Below, in pieces: positions 39,697-48,320 of a stretch of 64,000 bases of DNA (positions within the stretch are counted from its first letter, which is position 1; each line of letters begins with the position of its first letter). The position numbers and the translations under genes were made by a program. The notes under the pieces were generated by a model. The model was not told the DNA's origin and made no database searches. It was given only the letters and a program-made list of their open reading frames with translations. Source of the DNA: Hymenobacter sp. YIM 151858-1 (GTDB taxonomy: Bacteria; Bacteroidota; Bacteroidia; Cytophagales; Hymenobacteraceae); contig NZ_CP110136.1 in the NCBI RefSeq assembly GCF_025979705.1, forward strand, positions 3,472,001-3,536,000, written 5' to 3'.

Positions 39697-42261
39697 GTGC
39701 GGGCGCTAAAATGGTTTGGGTATGGGCTGCTGAGTGTGCTGCTGCTGGCGTTGGGGCTGGCTGCGGCCCTGTGGCTGGGCGAAGACCGCATCATTAATTT
39801 GTTTGTAACGGCCGCCAACCGGCACCTGCGCACACCGGTACAAGTGCAAAAGCTCGAGCTTTCGTGGCGCGAGGATTTCCCCCGGGTAAGCATTTTGCTC
39901 ACCAATGTGCGGGTAGGCGGCTCTTTGCCGCTCGATACGGTGGCGCTGGCCCGCGTACGGCGGTTGCATTGCTCGTTTGATGCCTGGGATGTGCTCGGCG
40001 GCCGCTACCGCATCCGTACCCTTACGGTGGAGCAAGGCGCCGTGCAGGTGCGCCTCAACCAGCACGGGCAGCCGAACTACCTCGTGCTTCGGCCCGATAC
40101 GGCTGCCAACGGCGACGAGCCCCTGCGCTTCGATTTTGAGCGGGTGCGCGTGCGCAACGTGGCCGTGAGCTACGCCGACTCCTCGCTACGGCAGCGCTAC
40201 ACCCTGCACGCCCACGACCTGACGGCCGCCCTGCGCATTGCCGGCGACACGGTGCAGGTGCAGGCAACCGGGCCCTTGCGCGTGGAGGGCTTGCGCGTAG
40301 GCCCCGACACGTACTTCCGGCAGCGCGAGCTAACGGTAAACACGGCGCTGGCCGTAAACCGGGCCACCCGGCAGGTGCGTATTCAGCCCTCGGAGGTGCA
40401 GGTGGGGCCGGCCGTATACACGGTGGCGGGCACGGTAGGCTGGCGCGGACCCACGCAGCTGGCCCTGCAGCTCGGCGGCAAAAACACCGACGTGCAAAGC
40501 CTGCTCGCCCTGCTGCCGCCTAGGTTCAGCAAGCCCCTGGCAGTGTACCGCAGCGAAGGCGCGGTGTACTTTGGCGGCACCGTAAAGGGCGAATTATCGG
40601 CCAAGCACTACCCGCGGGTAGATGTGCGCTTCGGCTGCCGCGACGCCTCTTTTGTGCACCCTCAAACCAAGCAGCGCATCGAGCATGTGTTCCTGACCGG
40701 GGCTTTCCGCAACGGGCCGCAAGCCCTGGCGCGCACGGCTGTGCTGGAGCTGAGCAACATTCGCGGGCGCCTAGGTGGCAAACCGTTTAGCGGCAGCCTT
40801 AGCTACCGCAACTTCCACGACCCCTACGTGCGGCTGAACCTGCGGGCCGAGCTGGAGGTGGCCGATGCACTGCGCTTTTACCCGGTGGCCGCCCTGCACC
40901 AAGCCAGCGGCCAATTGCGCCTCGAGGCACAGCTGGCAGGCAACCTGCGCACGTTCAGGCAAAACCCCGCCCGGGCAGCGGGGGAGGCCTCGGGCGAGCT
41001 GCAATTGCGCAACGTGAGCTTACGCCTGCGCAAACTAAACCTAGGGCTGACGCAGCTGAACGGCAGCTTTTTGCTGCGCCGCAACGACGTGGCAGTTAGC
41101 AACTTTACCGGGCGGGCCGGTAGCTCTGATTTTCGCCTGAACGGTTTGTTTCGCAATGCGTTGGGCTGGCTGCTGTTGCCGCGGCAGCCCTTGCGCGTTG
41201 AGGCCGATGTAGCGGCGCGCCTGCTTAACCTCGATGAGCTGTTGCAGGCCGGGTCCTCCGGGCCGGCAAACGGCCCGGCACCTAGGGCCGCTACGGCTGC
41301 CAACGGCTACGCCCTGCAACTGCCCCCCAACATCGACCTCGACCTGAACGCCACCGTGCAGCAGCTGCGCTTTCGGAGCTTCCGGGCCCGGGCGCTGAGC
41401 GGGGCCGTGCGCATGCACGAGCAGGTGCTTACGTCGCCGGGTATTGCCCTTTCGGCGGCTGCCGGGCGCCTGCAGCTGCGCGGAACCCTCGATGCGCGCC
41501 AACCCGGGCTGCTGAAGGTGAGCACCGTGGCCTCGTGCCAGCAGGTACGGCTCGATAGTTTGTTTTACGCATTCGAGGATTTCGGCCAACACTTCATCAC
41601 CAGCCGGCATTTGCGCGGACAGCTCAGCGGCACAGCCGAGGCCGATATGTATTTCGGGCCGCAGCTACAGCCCCTTACCAACAAACTGGAGGCCGAGGTG
41701 CGGGCCACGGTGCGGCACGGCGAGCTGAACAATTTTGGGCCGGCCCAGCAGCTGAGCATGCTGGCCAGCCGCGAGCAGCTGCGTCGCCTGCGCTTCGATG
41801 AGCTAACCAACACGATTTACATTCAGAGCCGCACGGTGTACGTGCCCGATATGGAAATCCGCTCCAACGTGCGCCGGGCCTCGGTTATTCGCGTTACGGG
41901 CACCCACACTTTCGATCAGCAGATGGATTACCACCTGACCATTCCGCTGTTGCCTGGGCTGCGCCGTCCCGTGCTGGCTGGCGCCGACGGCAGCCTGGCC
42001 AAAGGGCCCGATTTATTGCTGCGCGTGTGGGGCAACGAAGACAAGTTTCGGGTGGCCTACGACCGCGAAAGGGCAGTAGCCAGGCGGCGCGAAGCGGGCA
42101 GCCCGGCCCCGGGCGGCCCCGCGCAGGCCCCGGCAGGCAACGGCGGCGGTGCCACGCCCGCCGCTGCGGCGCCCGCCGTGCGCAGCCGCCCGCCAACGCC
42201 TGCGCCGCCGCACCAGAAAAAGCCCGCTTCGCCCCAGCCGGGCGAGTACTTCGAGTTCTGA
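39697..42261 (+). CDS. AsmA-family inner-membrane/periplasmic protein
   Basis: An 854-residue protein with an N-terminal membrane anchor (WFGYGLLSVLLLALGLAAALW) followed by a long periplasmic beta-rich chain. The start (LFVTAANRHLRTPVQVQKLELSW) and the C-terminal part at about 560-780, with MEIRSNVRRASVIRVTGTHTFDQ, fit the AsmA/TamB-like repeating beta-groove proteins that move phospholipid between membranes. The C-terminal 60 residues are Pro/Ala/Gly-rich. The start is a GTG at 39697. It is a single-gene unit. Confidence 0.82.
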   Translation: MRALKWFGYGLLSVLLLALGLAAALWLGEDRIINLFVTAANRHLRTPVQVQKLELSWREDFPRVSILLTNVRVGGSLPLDTVALARVRRLHCSFDAWDVLGGRYRIRTLTVEQGAVQVRLNQHGQPNYLVLRPDTAANGDEPLRFDFERVRVRNVAVSYADSSLRQRYTLHAHDLTAALRIAGDTVQVQATGPLRVEGLRVGPDTYFRQRELTVNTALAVNRATRQVRIQPSEVQVGPAVYTVAGTVGWRGPTQLALQLGGKNTDVQSLLALLPPRFSKPLAVYRSEGAVYFGGTVKGELSAKHYPRVDVRFGCRDASFVHPQTKQRIEHVFLTGAFRNGPQALARTAVLELSNIRGRLGGKPFSGSLSYRNFHDPYVRLNLRAELEVADALRFYPVAALHQASGQLRLEAQLAGNLRTFRQNPARAAGEASGELQLRNVSLRLRKLNLGLTQLNGSFLLRRNDVAVSNFTGRAGSSDFRLNGLFRNALGWLLLPRQPLRVEADVAARLLNLDELLQAGSSGPANGPAPRAATAANGYALQLPPNIDLDLNATVQQLRFRSFRARALSGAVRMHEQVLTSPGIALSAAAGRLQLRGTLDARQPGLLKVSTVASCQQVRLDSLFYAFEDFGQHFITSRHLRGQLSGTAEADMYFGPQLQPLTNKLEAEVRATVRHGELNNFGPAQQLSMLASREQLRRLRFDELTNTIYIQSRTVYVPDMEIRSNVRRASVIRVTGTHTFDQQMDYHLTIPLLPGLRRPVLAGADGSLAKGPDLLLRVWGNEDKFRVAYDRERAVARRREAGSPAPGGPAQAPAGNGGGATPAAAAPAVRSRPPTPAPPHQKKPASPQPGEYFEF

Positions 42262-42384
42262 CCTAGGGCCGGGCTGCTAACATTTAAGCCACGTGTGCGT
42301 TTAGAGGCAACACCCGCGTGCGGTGCACAGTAACAATAATAGCTGCGCACCGGCGCCGTTTCCCACTCCCAAAACCCCTAGCGT

Positions 42385-43287
42385 ATGCAACCCGAAGAAG
42401 TATTTAGCCAGTATTCCGAGCAAGAAAAAACCGCTTACCTCAGCGTAATTGCCAGCTTAGCCACGGCCGACCGCCAGGCTACGCAGCACGAGGCCGAGTT
42501 TCTGCAGCAAATGGCGCAGGTGGCCGGCCTCTCGGCCCAGGGCACGCAGTACGTGCTCAACGCTGCCCAGGACTCGACCAACGAAAGCATCAAAGGCAAC
42601 CTCGATGTGCTGCGCAACAGCAACCTGCGCTACTCGTTGGTAACCGATTTGGTAGGCTTTGCCCGGGCCGATGGCGCTTACTCCAACGAGGAAGAAGCCA
42701 TGGTAAACAAAATGGCTTCTTACCTAGGCCTCAACCAGCAGCAAGTGAGCACCATCGAAAATGTGGTGTCGCAAACGCAGCAGGCGCAGGCCCAAAACCC
42801 GCAGCAAGCCCCGCAAGGCCTTATGGATTCGCTCGGCGATAAGCTGCGCTCGGTGGGCATTCCGCCCCAGGCCGCGCTTACGGGCCTGTTGGCAGTGGCT
42901 GCTCCCATGGTGCTTTCGCGCGTGATGGGCGGCAACCGCGGCGGCATGGGCGGTGGCCTGATGGGCGGCGGTGGCGGTACCCTAGGTGGGTTGCTCGGCG
43001 GGGCAGCTGCCTCCATGGGCGGCGCCGGCACCATGGGCGGCTTGCTGGGCGGCCTGCTCAACAGCGGCGGCCTGGGCGGTATGCTCGGCGGCGCAACCGG
43101 CGGCTACGGCACACGCCCGGCCGGCTACGGCGTGCCCGGCGGTGGCTTGGGCGGCCTTATGTCGGTACTGGGTGGCCTGGGCGGCGGCGCACACATGGGC
43201 CCGCGCAGCACCGGTGGCGGCGGCCTGGGCGGCCTGATGGGCGGCGGCATGGGCAGCCTGCTCGGCGGCTTGCTGGGCGGCCGATAA
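42385..43287 (+). CDS. TerB-like protein with a glycine-rich GGLLGG tail
   Basis: A 300-residue protein of two parts. Residues 1-135 are helical and TerB-like (EKTAYLSVIASLATADRQ, then GFARADGAYSNEEEAMVNKMASYLGL), a fold linked to tellurite resistance and metal sensing. After a Gln-rich hinge, residues about 150-300 are a hydrophobic glycine/methionine/leucine-rich tail with GGLLGG, GGMGGGLMGG and similar motifs. The tail could self-assemble or bind membranes. No signal peptide is present. The function is unknown. Confidence 0.65.
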   Translation: MQPEEVFSQYSEQEKTAYLSVIASLATADRQATQHEAEFLQQMAQVAGLSAQGTQYVLNAAQDSTNESIKGNLDVLRNSNLRYSLVTDLVGFARADGAYSNEEEAMVNKMASYLGLNQQQVSTIENVVSQTQQAQAQNPQQAPQGLMDSLGDKLRSVGIPPQAALTGLLAVAAPMVLSRVMGGNRGGMGGGLMGGGGGTLGGLLGGAAASMGGAGTMGGLLGGLLNSGGLGGMLGGATGGYGTRPAGYGVPGGGLGGLMSVLGGLGGGAHMGPRSTGGGGLGGLMGGGMGSLLGGLLGGR

Positions 43288-43310
43288 GCTGGCTTTCAGT
43301 AGATATAAAC

Positions 43311-43352
43311 ACCAGAAGCGGGCGGAGGTAGCTACCTCCGCCCGCTTCTGGT
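43311..43352. terminator. bidirectional terminator, 42-bp perfect palindrome
   Basis: A perfect 21+21 palindrome with no spacer, centred between 43331 and 43332, between the converging TerB-like and MscS genes. It is the same size as the one at 17471-17512 but different in sequence. Confidence 0.8.
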
Positions 43353-43370
43353 TTTCAGCCTAGGTGGTAA

Positions 43371-44534
43371 TCAAATGATGGAGCCATCGGAGGCTTGGCC
43401 GGTACCGGAGGTGATGCCCGGGTCGGTTACCATGCGCACTACCGTGGTGTTGGTGGCAAATACACCGTCGTGCTCTTCCACTATCTCCAGGATGCGGTAG
43501 TTCACGGCTTCTTTTACCGTGAGGTACTCGTCGTAGGTGGCTACCTGCACAAAGTACTGCACCGATAGGTCGCGGCCGGTTTGGGTAAGGGCAGCCAGCT
43601 TAATCTGCACTTCCTCGGGCATAATAAGCGGGTGCTCGTGCAGGTAGGTGCGCAAATCGGCCGCAATGCCCAGCAGCTGCTCGCGGCTGGTTTCGTGGCC
43701 GAAGTTGAGGGTGAAGCTTACCCGGCGCGCCGTGCGCAACGAGAGGTTGTCGAGCGGCTTGTCGATCATCGACTTGTTGGGCACCGTTACGTAGCTTTTT
43801 TCGGCCGTGCGCAGGCGGGTGCTCCGGAATCCTACTTTCTCTACCGTGCCCGTGATGCCGCCCACCGTTACCAGGTCGCCTACCTGAAAAGGCCGGTCGA
43901 GGAAGATGGTGAAGGAGGCAATCAGATTTTCGAGGCTTTCCTTGGCCGCAAAGGCCACGGCTAAACCGCCGATGCCCAGACCGCCAATCAGGGCCGTTAC
44001 GTTCACGTTGAACACCTGGCCCAGCATCACCAGAAACGCGAAAATCAGGATCATCACCTTCGCAAAGTCCTTCGCGAACGGGATGAACTGCGCATCGAGG
44101 CGGGTATTGGTAGAGGTAAGCAGCTCGGCCCGCCGGCGGTACACCAGCTCGGCAAAATCAATAAGGCGCAGCACCACCCACGCCAAAGCTGATATCACCC
44201 CGATCTGGTAAATGGCAAAGGCCAGGCGTTTGGGCCAGGTTACGCTGCGGGCCAAATCGTGTGTAACGGAGGCCGGGTAATCGAGCACGTTGAAGGCCAG
44301 AAACAACGTGAACAGAAACAGCACCACCGAGAGGGGCTGAATCAGGAAGTCGTTCAGCTCTTTTTCTGATACGCCCGCCGTATGGCGCTTGATGATGCGG
44401 AAGAAGATGCTCGAAACAATGCGCGACAACAGCCGGCGCAAGCCAAAACCCAACAGCAAAATGGCGCCGCAGAGCAAGTATTGCCCGATGGTGTTGCCTA
44501 AAAACTGCTGGTTCAGAAACTCCTTGGTGCTCAT
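43371..44534 (-). CDS. mechanosensitive ion channel, MscS family
   Basis: A 387-residue channel with about four membrane helices. The pore-lining third helix is readable as VTALIGGLGIGGLAVAFAAK, followed by ESLENLIASFTIFLDRPFQVGD, the MscS beta domain entry, and a C-terminal alpha/beta region. Such channels open under membrane tension to relieve osmotic downshock. The ATG at 44534 is preferred over a longer frame. The stop lies 18 nt beyond the palindromic terminator. Confidence 0.93.
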   Translation of the reverse strand: MSTKEFLNQQFLGNTIGQYLLCGAILLLGFGLRRLLSRIVSSIFFRIIKRHTAGVSEKELNDFLIQPLSVVLFLFTLFLAFNVLDYPASVTHDLARSVTWPKRLAFAIYQIGVISALAWVVLRLIDFAELVYRRRAELLTSTNTRLDAQFIPFAKDFAKVMILIFAFLVMLGQVFNVNVTALIGGLGIGGLAVAFAAKESLENLIASFTIFLDRPFQVGDLVTVGGITGTVEKVGFRSTRLRTAEKSYVTVPNKSMIDKPLDNLSLRTARRVSFTLNFGHETSREQLLGIAADLRTYLHEHPLIMPEEVQIKLAALTQTGRDLSVQYFVQVATYDEYLTVKEAVNYRILEIVEEHDGVFATNTTVVRMVTDPGITSGTGQASDGSII

Positions 44535-44618
44535 AGCAGAACAGGGGTAAAAACAACGGCGCCGCCGCACCCTTGGCAGGCGAGGCGGCGCCGATAAAAG
44601 CGCGGCCGTGGCTGCCGC

Positions 44619-45845
44619 TTATACGAGTTGGCGCAGCGCCAGCTCGAACGAGGTGCGCGCTACCTGGTTGGTGTGCCCCTGCGAGTGCGTGCGCTCCAAG
44701 GCGCGTAAGATGGTGCGCGAAATGTCGGCGAAAATGGCCTGGTCGGTGATTTCGGCGTTCGTCTCCATCAGGTAGGCAAATACGCGTGCCATGCCGCAGT
44801 TGGCAATAAAATCGGGTACTACGGCCGTGTGGGCATCGGCAAACTCGCCGGTGGGGCCGAAGAAAATTTCCGGGTCGGCGAAGGGCACGTTGGCGCCGCA
44901 GCTGATTACCTCGAGCCCGCCGGCCAGCAGCTGCTCTACTTGCTCGCGCGTAACGAGGCGCGAAGCCGCTGCCGGCACAAATATTTCGGCGCCCGACGAC
45001 CAGATCTTCTCGTTCACCTCCTGGAAGGGCAGCAGGTTGTCGGCCGAAAGCGCGTTGCCCTGGCGGTTGAGCAGCAGCGCCCGAATTTCCTCGAACGTGA
45101 AACCTTCGGGCTTCAGCAAACCACCGGCCCGGTCGATGATGCCGGTGATAATGGCGCCTTGCTGCGCCAGGTAGTAAGCTGCGGCGGCCCCTACGTTGCC
45201 CCAGCCCTGAATAATGGCGCGCTTGCCCGCTACCTCTTGCTCGGGCCACAGGCGGTAGTAGTGGCGCACGGCCTCGGCCACGCCGTAGCCGGTAATCAGG
45301 TCGGCCACGGTGTAGCGGCGGGCGCGGTCGGGCGTAAACTGCTCGTCCTCTACCACCTTAATTACGCCTTGCCGCAACTGGCCAACCTTCTGAATCTTCT
45401 GCGGCTCGCTGGCGCGGTAGTGGCCCGTAACTACGCCTTCCTGCGGGTGCCACAGGCCGTAGTCCTCCGTAATCGGGATTACCTCATGAATCTCGTCCAC
45501 GTTCAGGTCGCCGCCGGTGCCGTAGTAGTTCTTCAGCAGCGGAATTACGGCGCGGTACCAGCGCTCCAGCACTCCGCGCTTGCGCGGGTCCTGCGGATCG
45601 AAGTTGATGCCCGATTTGGCGCCCCCGATGGCCGGGCCCGACACGGTGAACTTCACCTCCATGGTTTTGGCCAGGCTTTCTACCTCGCGCTTATCGAGGC
45701 CCTTGCGCATGCGGGTGCCGCCGCCGGCCGCGCCGCCCCGCAGCGAGTTAATCACCACCCAGCCCTCGGCCTCGGTTTCGGAGTCTTTCCACTCAAATAC
45801 GATTTCGGGGCGTTTGTTCTCGAAGGTGACGAGTAAGTCGCGCAT
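44619..45845 (-). CDS. Glu/Leu/Phe/Val dehydrogenase, glutamate-dehydrogenase-like
   Basis: A 408-residue amino-acid dehydrogenase. The catalytic region is GPAIGGAKSGINFDP, the N-terminal glycine-rich loop SLRGGAAGGGTRMRKG, and the cofactor domain begins with AIIQGWGNVGAAAAYYLAQ. It is larger than the paralogue at 29331-30422 and lacks its short leucine-dehydrogenase features, so glutamate is the more likely substrate. The ATG at 45845 is chosen. A TACCTTTG box on the minus strand at 45923-45930 is a likely -7 element. Confidence 0.88.
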   Translation of the reverse strand: MRDLLVTFENKRPEIVFEWKDSETEAEGWVVINSLRGGAAGGGTRMRKGLDKREVESLAKTMEVKFTVSGPAIGGAKSGINFDPQDPRKRGVLERWYRAVIPLLKNYYGTGGDLNVDEIHEVIPITEDYGLWHPQEGVVTGHYRASEPQKIQKVGQLRQGVIKVVEDEQFTPDRARRYTVADLITGYGVAEAVRHYYRLWPEQEVAGKRAIIQGWGNVGAAAAYYLAQQGAIITGIIDRAGGLLKPEGFTFEEIRALLLNRQGNALSADNLLPFQEVNEKIWSSGAEIFVPAAASRLVTREQVEQLLAGGLEVISCGANVPFADPEIFFGPTGEFADAHTAVVPDFIANCGMARVFAYLMETNAEITDQAIFADISRTILRALERTHSQGHTNQVARTSFELALRQLV

Positions 45846-46109
45846 AATCAGGGGGTAACGAGTTGGGTGGGAGAAATCGGGAAGCAAAGCCACCAAGGGC
45901 TTAAACCGCCCTGGCCGGCGCCCAAAGGTACAGCGGCCCAGGCAATGGGGCGAAAATACCTGCGCACTAAACTCCCCTTGAAAGGCAGCATTCGCGGAAA
46001 CGCCCAAAAATTTCGGCTGCGGGCCCCCTGTATAGGAACTTTAGAGTATAGGAAGCACGTATTACGCGTACTGCACACCTAGAGTAACATTTCCACCTTG
46101 CAAGCCTCC

Positions 46110-46418
46110 ATGAAACCACTGCTTTCGCGCGTAGAATCCAAGAAAGTGGATAAGGCTGCCGCGATGCTCAAAGTGCTGGCTCACCCCAAGCGTTTGGCCA
46201 TCGTTGACCTGCTCGGCAAAGAAGATAAAATGACCGTGACGGAAATCTACCGCACGCTCGGATTACCCCAAGCCATAGCTTCTCAGCACCTTATCACACT
46301 CAAAGACCGCGGCATCTTATCGTCGTTCAAGGTCGGTACCAAAATCTATTACTCCCTGTCCATTCCCAAACTGCTCGACGTGATTGACACGCTCGAGGGG
46401 TGCTGCGATACGATGTAA
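46110..46418 (+). CDS. ArsR-type winged-helix regulator
   Basis: A 102-residue repressor-type regulator. The winged helix is MLKVLAHPKRLAIVDLLGKE, then MTVTEIYRTLGLPQAIASQHL, followed by LKDRGILSSFKVGTKIYYSL. A CC pair near the C-terminus (EGCCDTM) could take part in metal sensing, but the classic ELCVCDL box is absent. The ATG at 46110 is preferred. It stands alone, converging on hemA, so its target is not indicated by neighbours. Confidence 0.88.
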   Translation: MKPLLSRVESKKVDKAAAMLKVLAHPKRLAIVDLLGKEDKMTVTEIYRTLGLPQAIASQHLITLKDRGILSSFKVGTKIYYSLSIPKLLDVIDTLEGCCDTM

Positions 46419-46450
46419 GGGATACCACCCACGCCTAGCTTTCTCACAAG

Positions 46451-46491
46451 CACGAAGGCCCCGCCTCTAACCACGAGGCGGGGCCTTCGTG
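46451..46491. terminator. terminator after the ArsR gene
   Basis: Perfect 17-bp arms at 46451-46467 and 46475-46491 with a 7-nt loop, 33 nt past the ArsR stop and between converging genes. Confidence 0.75.
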
Positions 46492-46546
46492 CGTTCAGAC
46501 GTGGCGGCGCGGCGACCTGGGGAAACCACCGATGCCCTAAACCGAC

Positions 46547-46573
46547 AGCGCCCCCGCGGTTGGCGGGGGCGCT
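46547..46573 (-). terminator. G+C hairpin after hemA
   Basis: Perfect 11-bp G+C arms at 46547-46557 and 46563-46573, 31 nt downstream of the hemA stop. There is no strong U tract. Confidence 0.55.
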
Positions 46574-46603
46574 ACATCGTAATAGGTAGTAAGTAGTAGT
46601 AGG

Positions 46604-47878
46604 CTAGGCAGTGGCTTGCTGGCGCTCCAGGTCGAAGAGGTCGTTGAGCACGTCGATCATCTGGTCGGCGTCGTCGCGCTTGCAGGCGGCTTTCAGCTGC
46701 AGCACGTGCTGCTTCAGGATTTTCTGCATCAGCGACTTCGTGACGTCGTCGAGGCGCTTGGCTTCTTCGGCCGATACTTTCTTCTGGTAACGGTCGAGCT
46801 CTTCCTGGCGCAACTGCTCCAGCGCGCCTTTTATTTTCTGAATCACCGGCGACACCATCATTTCGCGGCTCCATTCGTCGAGGCCGGCAATGCTGTCGGC
46901 AATGATGGCGCGCACCTGCGGCACGGCGGCCAGGCGGCGGTTGAGGGCTTCCGAAGCACGGCCCTGAATGGCGTCGATGTTGTAGAGCAGAATGCCGGGC
47001 ACTTCCTCCACCTCGGGCTCGATGCTGCGCGGCACCGACAGGTCGATGAAGAACTTGTAGCTGAGCACCTCCAGGCGGCTTACCATCTCGGCCGTGAAAT
47101 ACGGCGTGTCGCGGGCAATGGAGGAAATAACCACGTCGGCTTCCTGCAATGCCTCGGCCAGGTTTTCAAAGTCGATAACCTTCAGGCCTTCGCACTCCTC
47201 GGCCAGCAACTCGGCTTTGGCGCGGGTGCGGTTGCAGATGGTTACATCGGCAAACGACTTGTTGTTGGTGAGGTGGCGGCACACATCGGCGCCAATCTCA
47301 CCTAGGCCCACCACCAGCACACGGGGGCTGGCAAAGTCGGTGGTTAGTTCTTCTACCAGCTCCACGGCCGCGTAGGAGGTAGAGGCGGCCCCGTCGCGGA
47401 AGGAGGTTTCCTGCTGCACGCGCTTGTTGGTGAAGAACACCGAGTGCATGATGCGGTGCAGGAAAGGCCCGGCCGCATCGGCGTCGGCCGACCACTGGTA
47501 AGCCGTTTTCACCTGGTTGGCAATCTGCAGGTCGCCAACCACTTGCGCATCGAGGCCCATGGCTACCTCGAAGAGGTGCTGCGCGGCTTCGTCGGCGGTG
47601 TTGTAGAGGTTGAAGTACTCGTAGTAAGCGCCCATATCGGCCACGCCCTTCAGGTTGCCCAGCGCCTCGATGATGGCGGGGCTCTGGTCGCGGTCGGCGG
47701 CGTAGTAGATTTCGGTACGGTTGCAGGTGCTCAGCACGAGCAGATCGGACAAGCCGAGCTCCTGATGAAGCGTGTCGAGAAAGCGACGGCAGGCCGGTTC
47801 ATCCAACGCAATCAGCTCGCGAATGGCGAGCGGTGCGGTTTTATAGGATAGCCCTACGGCCTTAAACGGGTGGGTCAT
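46604..47878 (-). CDS. hemA: glutamyl-tRNA reductase
   Basis: A protein of about 424 residues that reduces glutamyl-tRNA to glutamate-1-semialdehyde, the first committed step of tetrapyrrole synthesis. The catalytic cysteine is in LSTCNRTEIYY (about residue 51), the NADPH domain starts at RVLVVGLGEIGADVCRHL, and the C-terminal helical dimerisation domain is present. The ATG at 47878 gives the usual N-terminus AVGLSYKTAPLAIRE; a TTG at 47914 is unlikely. It is divergent from the histidine kinase gene. Confidence 0.95.
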   Translation of the reverse strand: MTHPFKAVGLSYKTAPLAIRELIALDEPACRRFLDTLHQELGLSDLLVLSTCNRTEIYYAADRDQSPAIIEALGNLKGVADMGAYYEYFNLYNTADEAAQHLFEVAMGLDAQVVGDLQIANQVKTAYQWSADADAAGPFLHRIMHSVFFTNKRVQQETSFRDGAASTSYAAVELVEELTTDFASPRVLVVGLGEIGADVCRHLTNNKSFADVTICNRTRAKAELLAEECEGLKVIDFENLAEALQEADVVISSIARDTPYFTAEMVSRLEVLSYKFFIDLSVPRSIEPEVEEVPGILLYNIDAIQGRASEALNRRLAAVPQVRAIIADSIAGLDEWSREMMVSPVIQKIKGALEQLRQEELDRYQKKVSAEEAKRLDDVTKSLMQKILKQHVLQLKAACKRDDADQMIDVLNDLFDLERQQATA

Positions 47879-48320
47879 AGCTGGTGCTACGGGCGACGTA
47901 GAAGTGGATTGCAAAATTACGGCGCATTTTGCTAGAGAAAAACACCGAAAAATGTAAAGCGGTTCGAGCGAAGGTTGAAGTACGTTTTTTGAACGTTAAA
48001 GCGGCATTGCCGGCCGGTGAGTTGATAAAAATCATCTTTGGCGGGCTGCCGAAATGCCTTTCCGACAACACGTTAAACGTACTGCCAAAGCGGGTGCTGG
48101 TCAATCACCTGATGATGTGATAGGGGAGGGCCGGCCAAAAAACCGGGAGCCTCCCGGCTCCGCTGCACCCTTCGGCGGGCCTAGGTGTTGTTTGGGAGGT
48201 ACTGCTTTACCAGGCCGCGGCCAGGTATCGGTAGGCCCAAGTGCTGCGTACTTTCGCAACCATGCACGCGTTGCTGGCAGCTAACCGGCTGGCGGCCGCC
48301 GTTGTTTCCGTTTTCGCCCT
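47879..48320. other. divergent intergenic region hemA / histidine kinase
   Basis: These 442 nt hold no convincing gene; a frame at 47929-48120 has no family likeness. Bases 47980-47987 (gtacgttt) and 48075-48082 (aaacgtac) form an inverted repeat, with the word acgttaaa beside each (47993-48000 and 48070-48077), a possible regulator-binding pair for the divergent promoters. Confidence 0.4.

Noticed and set aside
42880-43290. Repetitive region first considered as a CRISPR-like or tandem DNA repeat
   Set aside because: The repetition follows codons for Gly, Leu and Met within one open frame. There are no constant repeats with unique spacers.
47929-48120. 63-codon frame between hemA and the histidine kinase
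   Set aside because: It lies in the divergent promoter region, starts with TTG and has no recognisable domain.
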